From: Phytophthora hibernalis
Taxonomy: Eukaryota > Oomycota > Peronosporomycetes > Peronosporales > Peronosporaceae
NCBI GenBank assembly: GCA_012656075.1
Contig: JAAKBF010000076.1
Span: forward strand, 124,001 to 188,000
DNA: 64,000 nt
Direction of reading: 5' to 3'
In this document: in pieces, positions 32,280 through 44,891 of the stretch
How positions within the stretch are numbered: the first letter of the stretch is position 1
How the letters are laid out: every line of letters starts with the position of its first letter
The notes under the pieces: model-generated
Told to the model about the DNA's origin: nothing
The model's input: the letters and a program-made list of their open reading frames with translations, nothing else
Database searches by the model: none
Program-made: the position numbers and the translations under genes

Positions 32280-34534
32280 TTGAAAGGTTTCGCTTTTCTC
32301 TCACCAAACGCAAGACTGTAGTGATCGATAGTTCTGATAAGCGGCGCTTACGGTTAGATGGCGGGAGCTCCAAGTTACTCATTCCAACATTGAAGAGTTC
32401 TGTGGCTTCGTGCTATGTCATATGAGGAGGGATTTCATTCCCGGCTTCCGTAATTGCATCGCAGAGATGCTGGACTGTTCTCGTCCAGTCAGAGAAACGT
32501 TTGCTCATTGTTCTTTTCGGCAAGTCATGCGGGCGAATACTTTTAAGGGCGGATAGCCGCGAGCCTTGTCACCAAACCACCAGATCATCCACGCACCAAA
32601 TGGACCTGTGCTAGGAAACTCGAAGCACTGCGGCAGTAAGTGAAACTTGCCGTTATAGAAATGGACAGCATTTTCATCTCTTTGCACCGGAGACGAAATA
32701 TGTGACGTGTGTTCGGCTTATGCTATTCCTGCGCGCTCGAGTAAATTTGCAATAGTGTTCTCTAGCATCTGTTTCGTTATGTTGCCGGCTGCAACTCCTT
32801 TCTCCTCGATGAGATTTGACATTCCAGCTAAAAGTGCCGGAGGAAGATTCTCAATTGAATCTTGCATGTGCTGCAGCTGCTTGTACAGCTCAACATGTGG
32901 AGGTATCCCGGTCGCTTTCATCCAGATTGAGTTGCCTTGTATCAGATCTGAGCGAAGCTGACTTACAATTTCAGGATGACGAAACAGATATGTTGACAGG
33001 AGTGGATGCGACGCAGGCAATACTTCTCTCAAATATTCTTGGTGTTGCACAAGCGAAGCTACACATAGCTTTAAAATATCTTGAAGGGTGCTTCTCTTTC
33101 AACGCTGGAAACATTTCGTTGACGCATGACAACAAGGTATTGCACTGATTGTCGGCAAAATGTGGTGGAAGCATGGCAAAATCGGCTTGATTTAGCGGTA
33201 GTCCGGCCACTACTCGACCTAAATACTCGGCAGACTCGTAGCGAATATATCGGTCTTGAACACCACCAAGAGACCAGCCTACACGAAGACAGACACTAGC
33301 AATTGATGTCCCCCAGTAGTTCCACTGCACGCAAATGTAGCCACACCTTTTCTTACCGAACGTGTTCCGTAGTGAGTCAGTCCCGTCATTTGAGTTATCA
33401 TTTGCCGCAGCGTGTGGCCAAAGCGCACGTTTTGATTGGATCCCGAAATTGGTGGCTGCGTCGGTCGACACGCGAGATAGATAGCAAGTGCTGTGATCCA
33501 ACAGGTTGCTGGGCTCGATGGGTTCGCATATATGTGTCGCGGGTCCTTCGGCCCGCTTCCTTCCTGATTAGTCTTTGACTTGTGCATAATGCACCCAATG
33601 CTATCATCATGGGCACTTAAATGCTGGGTACACAGTGTCTGAACCGATTCAGAGCGGCACATTAAATTCCATTGCGTCGTCAAAAAGAAATGAGCAAAGC
33701 CCGCATCTTGGCGCTGTAACGTGGCTTGACATAGCTTCTGGTAGAGTGAGTATGGCAATGGATCCTTTCCAGAATTTTTGGTGTGCCAGATTGGTACTTG
33801 GCGGCTTGCATGCGTTTCAAACGAGAGAAAAAGTAGTCGTGCTCTTCTTGTACTCATTTGGCAGGGGTACTTCCTTACGGCGGTATAGGTCCTTCACCGC
33901 ACTGCGGTAACTGTTGAGAGTGCTGATCGTCACGCTTGTTCTCTTTTGAGTTAGAACTCCTCAAAATCGGCTAGTGAAAAACGAGTCAAATTAATTTGAC
34001 CACTTTTTCGAAGTAGGGGGCGTCCGTCTTCTTGGTCTCAACGATCCACCTCGACAGAGCCCGAATGCTACCCCGGGAAGACTTCTGCGTCCTTGTTGAA
34101 ATGCACGCCTCTCGGACGTCCTTCACTGTGATCTCACGAACACTAGCATCTGCGGTGACTCCTAAGGGCCCTTCATCCACGTTGGCAGGTAGACTGGCAG
34201 AAGGTAGCGCTTGGGACATACTAGCGGTGGACGTCATCAGTCGGCTCGCAGTGAACGTCACGTCGGTAGCCAGCGGCGTAGCAGTCGCGGTGTTTAACTG
34301 CATAACGGTGTTGGGGTCTACCGCGTGGTTTGGGTTTATAATGGACTTGGTCGTCGCAGAACTTGCCAGCTTACTGTATGGAGGCGAAGGGGGCATTGGG
34401 TGTGAATGTAGCGCCGAAGACAATGTGGGTGAGGTTGCTGGCTGCATGGGCGCTGTGCTAGATCGTGACGGGGTTCCAGCAGTCATCTCTCTCGTTTTCT
34501 TCGTGGTTTTCTTTGACGAATCGTGCGCCGTCAA
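32280..34534 (-). mobile_element. Crypton: tyrosine recombinase with GCR1-like C-terminal domain (frameshifted)
   Basis: Reading on the minus strand from ATG 34534: a Ser/Thr/Pro-rich head, a SAM-like core-binding part (STRTQKSSRGSIRALSRWI; STLNSYRSAVKDLYRR), then the recombinase domain. Arg I is in NLMCRSES, a Lys-rich beta-hairpin is at KSKTNQEGSGPKDPRH, the His/Arg box is HYGTRSVRKG, and the nucleophile Tyr is in WSLGGVQDRYIRYE. A downstream helical part and a GCR1_C-like module (GKFHLLPQCFEFP, FGAWMIWWFG) follow, as in oomycete Cryptons. Frameshifts fall near 33940, 33330 and 33000. Cryptons lack TIRs, so the ends are set by the coding region only. Confidence 0.75.
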
Positions 34535-35739
34535 TCTTTGTTGGAAAAACTGGCTACAAAGTCACCACTATTCGGTGCAAAGCATATGACATACAAAAAA
34601 TTAGTTATTACCCTCGTCACAATTTCAAATGGTAGAAAAATATAGGCAGAATATCCAACGACTGCATACAAATACCAAGTTGTCACTTACGAAACGGCGA
34701 CAATCATTATAATAATTCAATTATTAATTCTTGTCTGTTCCTAAGAAATATTAATTCTCTGAAATTTATTTCAGAGTATATCAGTGATCCGATTTTCCGC
34801 TCAAAAACATGCGCCAAAAATCACAAAAATCAACAACACGCACCAGCTCAACAGCTCATCTCCAAATCTAATAAACCCTCAAGAACTGACAAAATTACAT
34901 GTCAATTTTTGCTTTTGGTCTGATTCCTCTCATAATGCAACTTCAACTTGCTAACCTTAGAGATCCCGGCATTGACATGAGCCAAACTCACTCCAATCAC
35001 TAATATATAGCGAGAACTAGTCAACAAGCTGCGTGTTGCCTGTGGCGTGCTAGTTCAACATTCACGCAACATCTATGAAAGTTTCCTTCCAATTATAACA
35101 ATAGAAGCCGGCTCCATCGACCGCACTATATTCCCTTTGCTATTTTGTAGCGGCTAGCTCGTACCCAGTACGTGCAACCAGGATCTGAACATGCTCAAGA
35201 CAACAGAGCACATCCACATCGTGACGTCTACTTCAAGCCGGGTGGGTGGTTCTGTTGTCCGGCAGAATTAGACATTTCCACGCAAACTAGGAAGCTACAT
35301 GCACTCAACTAGCAGCCCTCTGTGGATATGCATCAACCTGCCACGATGAAACCTAAATACAATTCACCCCTCGTCATGTTCGTCTCCCTACGCTAGACCA
35401 CGATTTTAAAACTCTTTCTTCTTTTTATTTTTTATAACATTTGGCATGGAAGCTAGTACCAGTAGTCCAAGCGGCGATGGTTCTGCCTCCGCAAACGCGG
35501 TGAAAGCCTCAACCTGTAGAAACATGATGCCGATACGTGTTTAATCAAAGCAGCTCACCTCCATTTCATTCGAATTTCAGAGCTCACCTGGGCGCTTGCG
35601 CACGGCCTTGTCTAAGAATTGCATTTTCGGGTGCCCTGACTGCAAATTCAAATTCCGACAAGTCAATTGTGCATGTACATGTACGTCGCTCACGACAGTC
35701 CCTGCAAGGCCAAGCTGCTCCTTTTGTCGGAGGTGCAAG
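34535..35739. other. no recognisable gene
   Basis: AT-rich region upstream of the Crypton ORF, without coding signal or repeats that I can identify; it may include Crypton 5' sequence. Confidence 0.5.
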
Positions 35740-37995
35740 AATTTTAGACTCGCTTGACGGCGTGGTGGTTGCAATCGTGATGTCTTATGTGCTCTACAAT
35801 TGCTGAGTGCCGCTTCTGAGACTACCACATCTCGCTTCGTAGAAATACAAAGCGCACTCGGGTTGTTGCCCTAGTATAGAGCAGACCGCCACCCATGCCT
35901 CATGCGCTGCGGTTCACTGCCACCGTGCACTTGACGCACAAATGAAGCAAGAGAGATTTGCGCCGACGACCACGCACTCGTTTCTCAGCGTGACTGATGA
36001 GAGACCAGCCTCGACCGCGCGACCATGAATGAGTCAGGCAAGGCGCTATGCTAGCCGTGGTCGAGCCTTCATCTCCTCGAACTCTCAGTCGGTCCCAACT
36101 TTTATAAGGCGATGGCACCTATCCGAGGCCGCCTCAGGTGTGTGCCTCTCGACGACGTTCGATTAGAAGAATTCGACGAGGACAGTCCGTTCGTATCGTG
36201 TGACCAACGTGGGAGACCAATCAACCTCCACGGAGATCATCAGCGCGTGTTGTACCTGGCTGCAGACAGCAACACGACGGACCGATTGCGCTGTGCCGTG
36301 ACCGCTTCAACTAACCGAGGCGGGCGTGTGTGGAGGACCGAGGGGTGAAGTTCACCCTCCGAGGAAGGGCTTTAGCCCTGCTACATTAGCAGATCCCGTC
36401 GCGACGAGGGAGCCTCGACTCGAGGCCACGCTGGCTACGTGCGAATGTGCCAGCAGGTTGTATGGATAATTGTACTGTTGCTTGGCCTCATTCAGCATGG
36501 CGTTGCCACTGCAACATGCACTTTGGCCTCCCTGTCTGCGGTGGGATAAGATTCATCTGCAGTAGTCTACTGCAGATGAATCTTATCCCACTGGCAGTAG
36601 AAAGGAGGAGCGTGGCATCGATCACTCTCTAATGAAGACGTGCGCCTGCCGCGATTCGATTGCTGAGGCGCTAGTGGCCGCTGGGGCGGCCGAGAACGTA
36701 TCGCCGATACTATCGGAGAAGTGCCAGCAGGCTGTCGTGCTCTGCGACTCGGAGACCGACCGACGCTGCGAAGCCGAACGCGTTGGTGGGTCGTGTCTGA
36801 GAGGAAGTCCTGATCGTGGCCATGCAGCCAGTGTCGACGACACCTCCTGTGAGCGGGGCACGCCAGCGAGGGCTGTCCGTGACGGACCCGTCAACTATCG
36901 TTACTGTGAGTGCTGCCCCACGCTGTCGCAAGAAGGATAGACAGCCTCATGCATCGCTGCTGGCAGAGTACGAGCTCCTACAGCGTTCATACGTCTTCAC
37001 CGCGACAACCTTCAGCCGTGTTCCAGACACACTATACTTTACTAACCATACCGTATCGGAGGCGGAGGCCTGCAAGCTCTAAATGCGCGGGCTCTGCTAC
37101 GAAAGCAGCGTGACAGGCAGCGCCACACTTCGTCCGATAGTGGTCCATTTGGAGCAAAGTATGTCTCCGAATCGTGACCCGAGCCAGCCCAGCGAGTGCG
37201 TGCGTGTCAGCGAGCTTGGGTCAGCGAAGGCACCATCCGAAGCAGCATCCCAGCCGCTGTAGCTGCGGCAAGTATAATAGGCATTCTACAGGTAGTTCTC
37301 CATGCCAGGATTCCTGGTGCCTCCATCTCCACAGACCATCGGCACCGCGAAGCGACCTGCCGCCAGCGATGAGCTTTACAACCATCGACTAAGGCCGAGC
37401 ACCTTTACCCGTCTCTCTCCGAGGGAGGTCATCATCCTCGCCAAACCCTGTGTACATGCGGGGACCCAATAACGGAGCCCATCGGTCGACTGTAGCAGAC
37501 GAATGGGTGCCGACAGACATGGCAAGGTCGACATGATATCCCATTGCGAGCTGAAGCGCCGTTGGGGCGTTGGGGCAGTGATGGAAACAGCAACTCAGCA
37601 GCATTAATGCTCGAGCCACCGATGCTAAGCTGCCACTGCTACGAACGACTAGCAAGGAGCAAAAAGCGACAAGTAAAGTAGCCAAAAGAGCCTTGAAGCT
37701 GGCGGCCGCTCACTTCAACGTGGTTGGATTTTTCTTATTCGGCTGACGTGGCGGAAGTAACGGATCGGCCCGTGATTGGCCGAAAAGCAGCTGGCGCCGC
37801 TTCAACTTGGGGTCCATAACGGCCGTATCCTCGGCAGAGACCTGCCTGCTTTGCGAAGATGGGCTTCTTCTCTCTGCGCCCTGCATTTCTCGCCGCCGCA
37901 AACATGATCCCTTGTTGCTCGATATAAACCACTAGCTAGAGCAAGAGAAGTCCGCGATGAGATGGGAAGGCGCAGCTTTCGGGCCGCAGACCGAG
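35740..37995 (-). repeat. 2.2 kb dispersed repeat, copy B (inverse of 21770-24005)
   Basis: Near-identical reverse complement of copy A, with an extra segment of about 35 bp near 35775-35810. In this copy the leading frame (MAPIRGRLRC from 36112) runs 78 codons because of GGG where copy A has GG. A later frame (SVTDPSTIVTVSA to SEAEACKL, ending 37082) is also kept. TTTATAA sits just before the 36112 ATG. Function unknown; probably a decayed mobile or multicopy gene. Confidence 0.75.
36541..36591. repeat. perfect 51 bp palindrome (copy B)
   Basis: 25 bp arms around a single T; identical arms to the palindrome in copy A. Confidence 0.9.
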
Positions 37996-39101
37996 ACGCT
38001 CGAGTGAAGTGAACGTGTCCAACGTGGGGACTGAATGATCATTGGCCTGGACCGACATATTCCGTCGCCACTGCCCAGCGAGCACGCGACAAGCAGCGAG
38101 CAGTTCCCTGCCAGACTGACGCATGGTATGGGCGCAATTTTTCCGGCTAGACCTCAGCGGTCGCCTTGTCTGCGTGGAGCATTAGCACTGCCGGCATCAG
38201 GCAGCGCTCGCGCGGAGACCGCGCTGCGGCATCTTCCCGTCAAGTCGCGGCGGCCGACGACAGCCTACGGCCACGACACCCCGAGATAGCGTGGCAGCTC
38301 GGGCAATGCGACTCGGACTCGGCAGGCGGAGGATGGGGGTGGGTGGTCTCCTTTTGCAATTTGCGAGGTCCATTTTGCAAAACTAGTCAGCGTATTTGCG
38401 TGGGGACGCAAAAATGCGCCTTCGGGCCCGTCTGCCCCCGGCCGGCAGCTCACCACGAACGCAGCGGAATAAGCCCTCGCGAAAGTGTGATTTGGGTGGC
38501 GCCAGGCTGAATCGAGGGGTGTCGCCGGCCCAGATACGAACGTATCACGTGGCGTCACCGCTGGCGTCGCGCGTACGTGCGGCCGGCGCTGACATGTATC
38601 GGCGACTTTCTTTTGGTCCTCTCCGCCAGCGGAGACCGGGACCAAAAACACAAAGTCGGCGGCAAAGAGTCGGACAGATCAGGTGCCCCGGCGCTAACGT
38701 TCGATTGAAAGAGAAATGGTCCCAAATGGTCCCGGGGTAGGTGTCGCTGCGTACGCATGTCATCATGGAGGCGCTGTCAATCGCATGCGTACGGCCGTTT
38801 AAGCTTGGCTCCAGTATGGCTCCCGCGCGCCTCGTCTGCCACGAGCACTTTCGCAGTCTGGCGCAACCAAAGCTCCGACACGGCCCATTTCCCATTTAGC
38901 CAGTCACAGTGCACCCGACTCGGACAGCAGCTTTTCCAACCAGGAAGGGCCTGTCACTAGTTGCGGGCCATTCTCGACCTCCCGCGCCGCACGGAGGAGC
39001 ACGGACAGCGCTGGGGCGCGCGCCTTGCTCGGCTCGGGCTGCTGCTGGTGGACTGCCTGCTGCGGCCGTTCCTGGATTCGTCCCCGCCCGCCTCACTGCC
39101 G
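37996..39101. other. no recognisable gene; contains a strong hairpin
   Basis: GC-rich sequence. 38611-38648 forms an inverted repeat (TTTTGGTCC plus TCTCCGC against GCGGAGA and GGACCAAAA with a three-base bulge). AAATGGTCCC is repeated near 38717-38735. The last 141 bp are an open extension of the next gene's frame. Confidence 0.45.
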
Positions 39102-39940
39102 ATGCGCACACTGCCACTCGCCTCCGACAAGGCTCAGCCGACGCCGGCCGACAAGCTGCTGCCTCCCGCCGACAAGTCTCTGACTGCTGCTGTGCTGCAG
39201 CGACTGTCCATGGACGCACCTGTGAGCAGCGGTAGCCCCACGAACAGCAGCAGCGAGCCGTCGCCGCAAGCGGCCGACGTCAAGGCGCTGCTGGAGACCA
39301 AGCGCGCGCCATCCCCGACACCGCCACAGCAGGAACAGGAACTGGACGAGGTGGACGTGTTGCAGCAGACGCTGCTGCGCCAGTCCACGGGCTCCATCGC
39401 CATCATGACGCGGCAGCAGGAGGCCTTCGACCACCGCCGCCACACGTTCAGTGCCATGGCGGCCGACAGTCGCGCCAACCAGCGCCGCCGCAGCTACGAC
39501 CTGTCGGCGCAGTTCGGCAGCACGTACCCGCCCACCTCGCCGCACTCGACCAAGACGCCCAACCAGTTGCAGCACTTACGAGTCTACGGCAAAAGCGCCG
39601 GTCCTGCCAAACGCATCGGCGAGTGCCACGAAGAAGGCGCGCCCCTGGTGGCGCTCGTGACCCCAGACACCGACACGGTCTGGACGCGCGGTAAGCCCGT
39701 GGACATCGAGTGGAAGGTGCTGGACGCCAAGGTGCAGACGCTGCGCATCGAGCTGCTGGAGGACGGCCTGAGCGCCACGACGCTCATCGCCGCAGACGCC
39801 CCCAACTCGGGCTTCTTCACGTACCCGCGCGTGCCGTGGGGCATGGAGTCGGGCTCAAGTACTTCGTGCGCGTGTCGGCGGCCGACGCGCCCGAGCGGTT
39901 CCGCACCAGTAGCTTCTTCCAGATCAGCTCGGCCCCGTGA
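39102..39940 (+). CDS. Kre9/KNH-like (Ser-Thr-rich domain) protein, one frameshift
   Basis: About 280 aa from the ATG at 39102; the frame is open upstream to 38961 without ATG. The N-terminal half is low-complexity and disordered (Pro, Ser, Gln, Ala). The C-terminal ~95 residues match the beta-sandwich of Ser-Thr-rich Kre9/KNH domains: LVTPDTDTVWTRGKPVDIEW, LRIELLEDG, SGFFTYPRVPWG, YFVRVSAADAPE, TSSFFQIS. The frame breaks near 39855, where one missing G explains the change; the true end is TGA at 39938-39940. No signal peptide was seen, so a cell-wall role is uncertain. Confidence 0.65.
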
Positions 39941-40437
39941 GGTGAAGCGCCGGGAGGAAGCGAGAGTTAGGACAAGAATGTCAAGTCTTTATTTAATGTA
40001 ACGCGAAGTAGTAAACGCCGCCCAAGAAATGAACAGTCAAGTGTTTGAGCCTTTTGCCGTCTTCGTGTACACGGCGGAACATGCCAGCGTTAGATGAGCG
40101 CACGTGCCGACTGACGGACGTGCTTGAAGCCTGGCGCTTGAGCTGACGCCAGCGAGGTCGATCACCGAAGAAGTTGAAGTGGACAGACGAATGCAATGCG
40201 GATATTTCGCCTGCCACGTGTACTTTTAATTTTTTAAAATCCTTAAAAGCTTTAAAACTGCTCACTGTATCAATCTCCTGGCGGTCCTTTTTGGACAGAT
40301 AGCTTCAAAAGCTAGCCCGTTGCTATTTCGCGACATGTTGATTTTTGTATCCATCTCACTCCAGACAGTTCAAAAATTGTATCTGGACGAGCAAAATCAA
40401 AAATACCTCCACAGAGTTTGAATAGCTCCAGAAACTA

Positions 40438-41926
40438 CACCATTTTCCGGTCAAGCTGCAAAGTTTTACAAGCAAGGTGAAAAATGACAGATGACGGATT
40501 CAGGATAAAAAATCAAAAATTATTTTTCGTGTTTTGCAAATTTTCCCTAAGCCTTAACAGGCAAGATGCAAATCAATCGTTTAGGCGGGCTAGCTTATCG
40601 GCTCTCGCCCAAACGCTTGGTTCTCACGTACTAGGGAGAGAAAGGTCGCTTCTTGTTCTTCATTCTGAAAGATGCCATCTCCCCGGACCCCACGAAGACA
40701 GCGAAGGCCTTCGAGAGGGCACAGGCAAAGGCCCATGTCGTGAAGGCCTTTCGCGATGGACGTGACTGGAAGGAAGTTGCTAAAAACAACGACCTGAACT
40801 ACCATACCGCTCGGCGGGCTTTCTTAGCTACCAACCAAGACCCCAAGCAACACGGCGGCTTGCGAGCTGCCTCAGTCAAGATGAAAGTTGAAGTAATGAG
40901 CAAGATCGAGGAGTATGTTGACAAAAACTGCAGGTAGACGCTTGAGCAGTATTGCGACCGCCTGCAGTCTGATTTGGGGTTTCTGTAAGCCTCACATCCG
41001 TGCACCGAGCCCTGCAAGGAATGCTGTACTCTACCAAGCGCCTCCGCATCGAAAAAGCGACCATGAACTCGACAGCGAACAAGGCCAAGAGGAAGGCGTT
41101 TGTTGTGTCGCTTAGCAAGCACATTAAACAAGGTAATGTGATTATTTATCAAATGAAACTAACTACAATTTGTATCTGTCTCGGACGGAAGGATGGTTAC
41201 GCATCGGTGAGCGTGCCGTCGTCCAACTTCCACCGTCCCAAGGCAAGAATCTTCACATTCAAGGCGGGATTTCTTCTGGATCGGGGGTACTGTTTATGAA
41301 GACGCACGAAGGATCGATAAAAAGAAGAAAACACCCGCTTTAAGCGGATTTGTTCATGGCCGCTCTTCGCTCCGATGAGTACAAGGAGCTGGAAGCTAGC
41401 AAGAAGATCGTTATTGTCACGGACAATGCTCCGGCGCACAGCCAAGTTCAAGATCTGGCTCGGCAGATGCTTGCCAAAGATGGCATCGTAAACCTCAACA
41501 CACTGGAGGTGTTGAGGCTTGGCCCCTACTGCCCAATGCTCAACCCATTGAGGGGTGCTGGAACTCGCTGAAGGCAAAGATGAAGGCCTTTGTTGCTGAG
41601 CGCAAGCATGAGATGCTGGTCCGCGGGGAATACGACACGTTTATGGCTCAGCGAATGGCTATACTTAAGAGTGAATTTGAAGCCAAGAAGGCGGTGATCA
41701 CGGGGAGGCTTGTATGGCGGTATGAGCGTCACTGTCTCCGACACTGCTTCGCTGCAGAGAGGAGAGGGCATGCAGTTACGAGCTTAGCGTTTTGCGTCTT
41801 GCTTGAAAAGAAAACAGGAGTGTTTTGCAAAAGATGAAAAATGTCTTTTTCTGTTCAGTGAAACAAACATCTTATGATTATTTGCAACTTGCTTGTAAAA
41901 CTTTGCAGCTTGACCGGAAAATGGTG
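40438..41926 (+). mobile_element. Tc1/mariner-type transposon with TIRs and TA target duplication
   Basis: Ends are inverted repeats of about 38 bp (outer CACCATTTTCCGGTCAAGCT) at 40438-40475 and 41888-41926, flanked on both sides by TA (40436-40437, 41927-41928), the Tc1/mariner signature. 1,489 bp. Confidence 0.85.
40656..41837 (+). pseudogene. Tc1/mariner transposase (frameshifted)
   Basis: Helix-turn-helix N-terminus (VVKAFRDGRDWKEVAKN, YHTARRAFLA), then SLTSVHRALQGMLYSTKR, and a DDE core in which VTDNAPAHSQ carries the second Asp and LGPYCPMLNP..EG.W the final acidic residue and its tail. Frame changes occur near 40935, 41195, 41355 and 41550; the last is explained by one missing C. The initial frame has no ATG at its open end, so the start is unresolved. 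The last frame ends at 41837, 89 bp before the right end of the element. Confidence 0.7.
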
Positions 41927-41928
41927 TA

Positions 41929-43085
41929 CAGTTCTCTAATAGTGATACTTTCGTTTAGATGCGGATTCGGTATCCCGTTTTCAAATCGTAATCTTTTAAT
42001 AGAACGCTTCTAGGTCGCTTTAAGAGCCTCTACGATAGGCCCACGTTGTACAGCGTCCTTAAAAGTACCTAGGTTGGGGGAACATATTTTCCAGTTTTTG
42101 GTCAGGAAGCGACTCGCGTCCATAACTCCGCTTGTATTTGGCCTTTTGGCCTGTTTACAATTTAATGGCTTATTTTGAAGATGAAGTGTCCTAGTTCTAC
42201 ATTCTATATGCCGTTTAAAACCCTAAAAAACAATTAGTGATACTTTTGTTTGGTTTGGGATCATAATACATGTAGCCATAACTGATGTGAATGTTGTATG
42301 TAGCTGACTGTATCTTTGTCTGGAGGAGTTTAGAACTGCTTGAGATGTTACATATACACATAGTGGCAGGCTACATTGTTGCTACCCTACTTTCAAAGAG
42401 CAAAAATGATCGAATTTCCACTTTAAAACGGCAAATTTGATGATATCTCGCTCTTGCTAGCGCTGTCATTAAAATTGTGAACATAGGCCTTGGAAATGAA
42501 GTTGGGCTAGCATTGATCTTTTGTGGGTCTTATCGTGTGAGTTCACCGACATGTAACGAAGCAGTGGGCTATTAATACATGAACATCATAGTAGTAGTTG
42601 ATTGTTTCCATGCCAAGGTGTCCTTTACTGACCGTATAAACAACTTGATTTCATTAAAGGCACATTTGTGGACTAACGCATAAAGTATGATATTTAATTA
42701 AATCCGACTCAGAAATAAAAAGCAAATCGGTGGCAATCTGTAACTGTCCGACGATTCTTGAAAGTTCCGCGCGCTACTGCCGAATCGGCAGTGCCGATCG
42801 AGGAAGGACATGCTTGGTTGTTCATATTGAGTAGACCTAATGCGCTGATACCGAGTAACCGGGGTGATACCCTAGTGCAACACATGGATACCTGTGTGCA
42901 AGAGGAAATCGACATGTGTCTGTCCGAATAGTTAGTAAATAGGACAATACTGGCCAATTGACAAAATCAGATCCCATGTGTCGGATGTAGAGTACTATCC
43001 GCCTCGGGGGTACTATACCACGTTCCAAGTAAAGTTCTTGTGCGACGTCTCATTTCCAAATTGACGAACCAAAGTCTAAATCGAC
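41929..43085. other. no recognisable gene
   Basis: AT-rich spacer. A short palindrome CTGCCGA/TCGGCAG lies near 42777-42792. Confidence 0.45.
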
Positions 43086-43787
43086 ATGGCATCCTCCCGA
43101 AACCGCATCCGACGTACTGAAAAAGAAGAAGACGAAGAATCCCAAATACGTTGGGACAGACTCTTCGTTGCAGAAGAGAGGCGACAGAGGAATTTGGCAC
43201 GATTTAACCTTCCAACCAACCGCGACGACTCCGATGATGATTTGAGCACAGCGTCTCCCAAGTACGATCGATGCCTACGGGTGCAAGGGCCCGACCGTGT
43301 GTTACGAATGTTCAACTTCGCGCCCATCGAGTTTGAACGGCTTTGGGACACTGTCGAAGATCACGTCCTAGGAGCTGCCGTTAATTGCACGAGTTTTGAG
43401 CCTGGTGGCGTTGCTGATTTGACTATGTTTCGCAATAATAGTTGTGGGGTGTGACCTCCCAGAAGTGGGAATGGGATGACAAGTCTTACGACATGTTTTT
43501 CAGAGCGTGTGTAGCCTTGACGAATTACAGCGTTTGTTGCTGCCCTCTTCGTCGCGAAGATGGAGAAAACTTTCTGTTATGAAGAGCGGCTCAAGCAGAT
43601 TGGAGCTGAAATCGAAGCAGATAAGAAGAGAAAGCGCCAGGAATACAGAGACAGCAGAAGAGCTAGACTTCAGCTCGCGCCGCGCAGCGTCGCACGACCC
43701 AGAACCAGTCCCAGTACAAATCGCAGATCCAGTACTTCGAGGAGTCAGAATGGTAGTCCTTGTAGCACCACTTACGGATCTCCATGA
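43086..43787 (+). pseudogene. internally deleted DDE transposase (N- and C-terminal parts joined)
   Basis: The ATG frame opens with a charged N-terminus (RNRIRRTEKEEDEES), reaches FAPIEFERLWDTVEDHVLG, and jumps straight to a fragment (GVADLTMFRNN) and, after a shift, to a typical Harbinger-like C-terminus (WEWDDKSYD, VALTNYSVCCCPLRREDGE), then a basic tail. The central catalytic domain of about 200 residues is missing. This is the shape of a non-autonomous deletion derivative. Confidence 0.55.
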
Positions 43788-44891
43788 TCCGTTGTACTAT
43801 CGCAGTAGGGCAGTGAAGTGAGTGCGCATTTCACCCTTCGAATTCCAAATTCGATGTGCCTTTCTGTAATACATATTCTAAATTCGATTGTTACTCAGTA
43901 CAGATGCTTGTGTTTGTTGCATTCCTAAAGTACTGACCAAAGTCGACGTTGACGCGTATTCCATCAGGTACTTTGTAATTAACTTTGGGCTCTAGTGGTT
44001 GTCAGTGACAACTTGTCACTTCGCCATTCCTAAGAGCGATTTTGCCAGTTCTGATAAGTATAATAGCATGGACCGGACAAACCATAAGTTATGGATTTGT
44101 TGTTTACGCGCGAGACCTTACCATATATTAATAAGTCGCGACAAGTGGTGGAGAAACTCTGGATTTCCACACAGCTGATACACTTGGTGCTAGCAGTGTT
44201 GCACGAACACTAATATACTACAGATTTGACTCGCCAAATTAATAGCAGTGACAACTAATATTCTATTTTGAAGTAAGCTTACCAAACATGTTTCAATTAC
44301 ATGTAATATCTTGTGACGTCCACCGATTGCGTTCCCATGTGACTGTGTGACAAACAATTTAGCCCATCGCTATATAATACCATAAAAATACATACAAAAG
44401 AAATGGTTCGTTAGAAGTGATGCTTACGAACCATTTGAAAATTTCGAGGTACATGTACATGTATTACGAAACAAAGTCGCGAGTTGCACAATGAAGCTCT
44501 GAAATCCAGGCGAATAATACAGGGGCGACAAGAAAGGGGGTTACATGTACCGACTTTAGTATTTTTAATGACGATATACGTGTACGTTCTCATGCGCCTG
44601 CTTCGCTGACGCAGCATCTGCTTGTGCCGCAAAACCGCGAGCCGATGAACTTGGGCAGATAAACGTACTTGAATTTGCACTGTCAAGTTACCAGCAGCCT
44701 CGTTTCCTGCTTCATCCCTGTCGCGTGCTTTATGAAACCAAACCTTCGCGCAACAAACATCTCGGCTAATTGGCTAATAATAGATTCTCGCACTTAGCTG
44801 AGGTGGACGAAACAGGTAACACGCAGGTAATTAATTAGTTTCTACAGGACATAATACGTTGCACATCATACCGGATATAAATATGCTTTTT
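43788..44891. other. no recognisable gene; hairpin at 44401-44436
   Basis: AT-rich. 44401-44436 is an inverted repeat with 11-12 bp arms (AAATGGTTCGT / ACGAACCATTT) around a 12-base loop. Confidence 0.45.
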
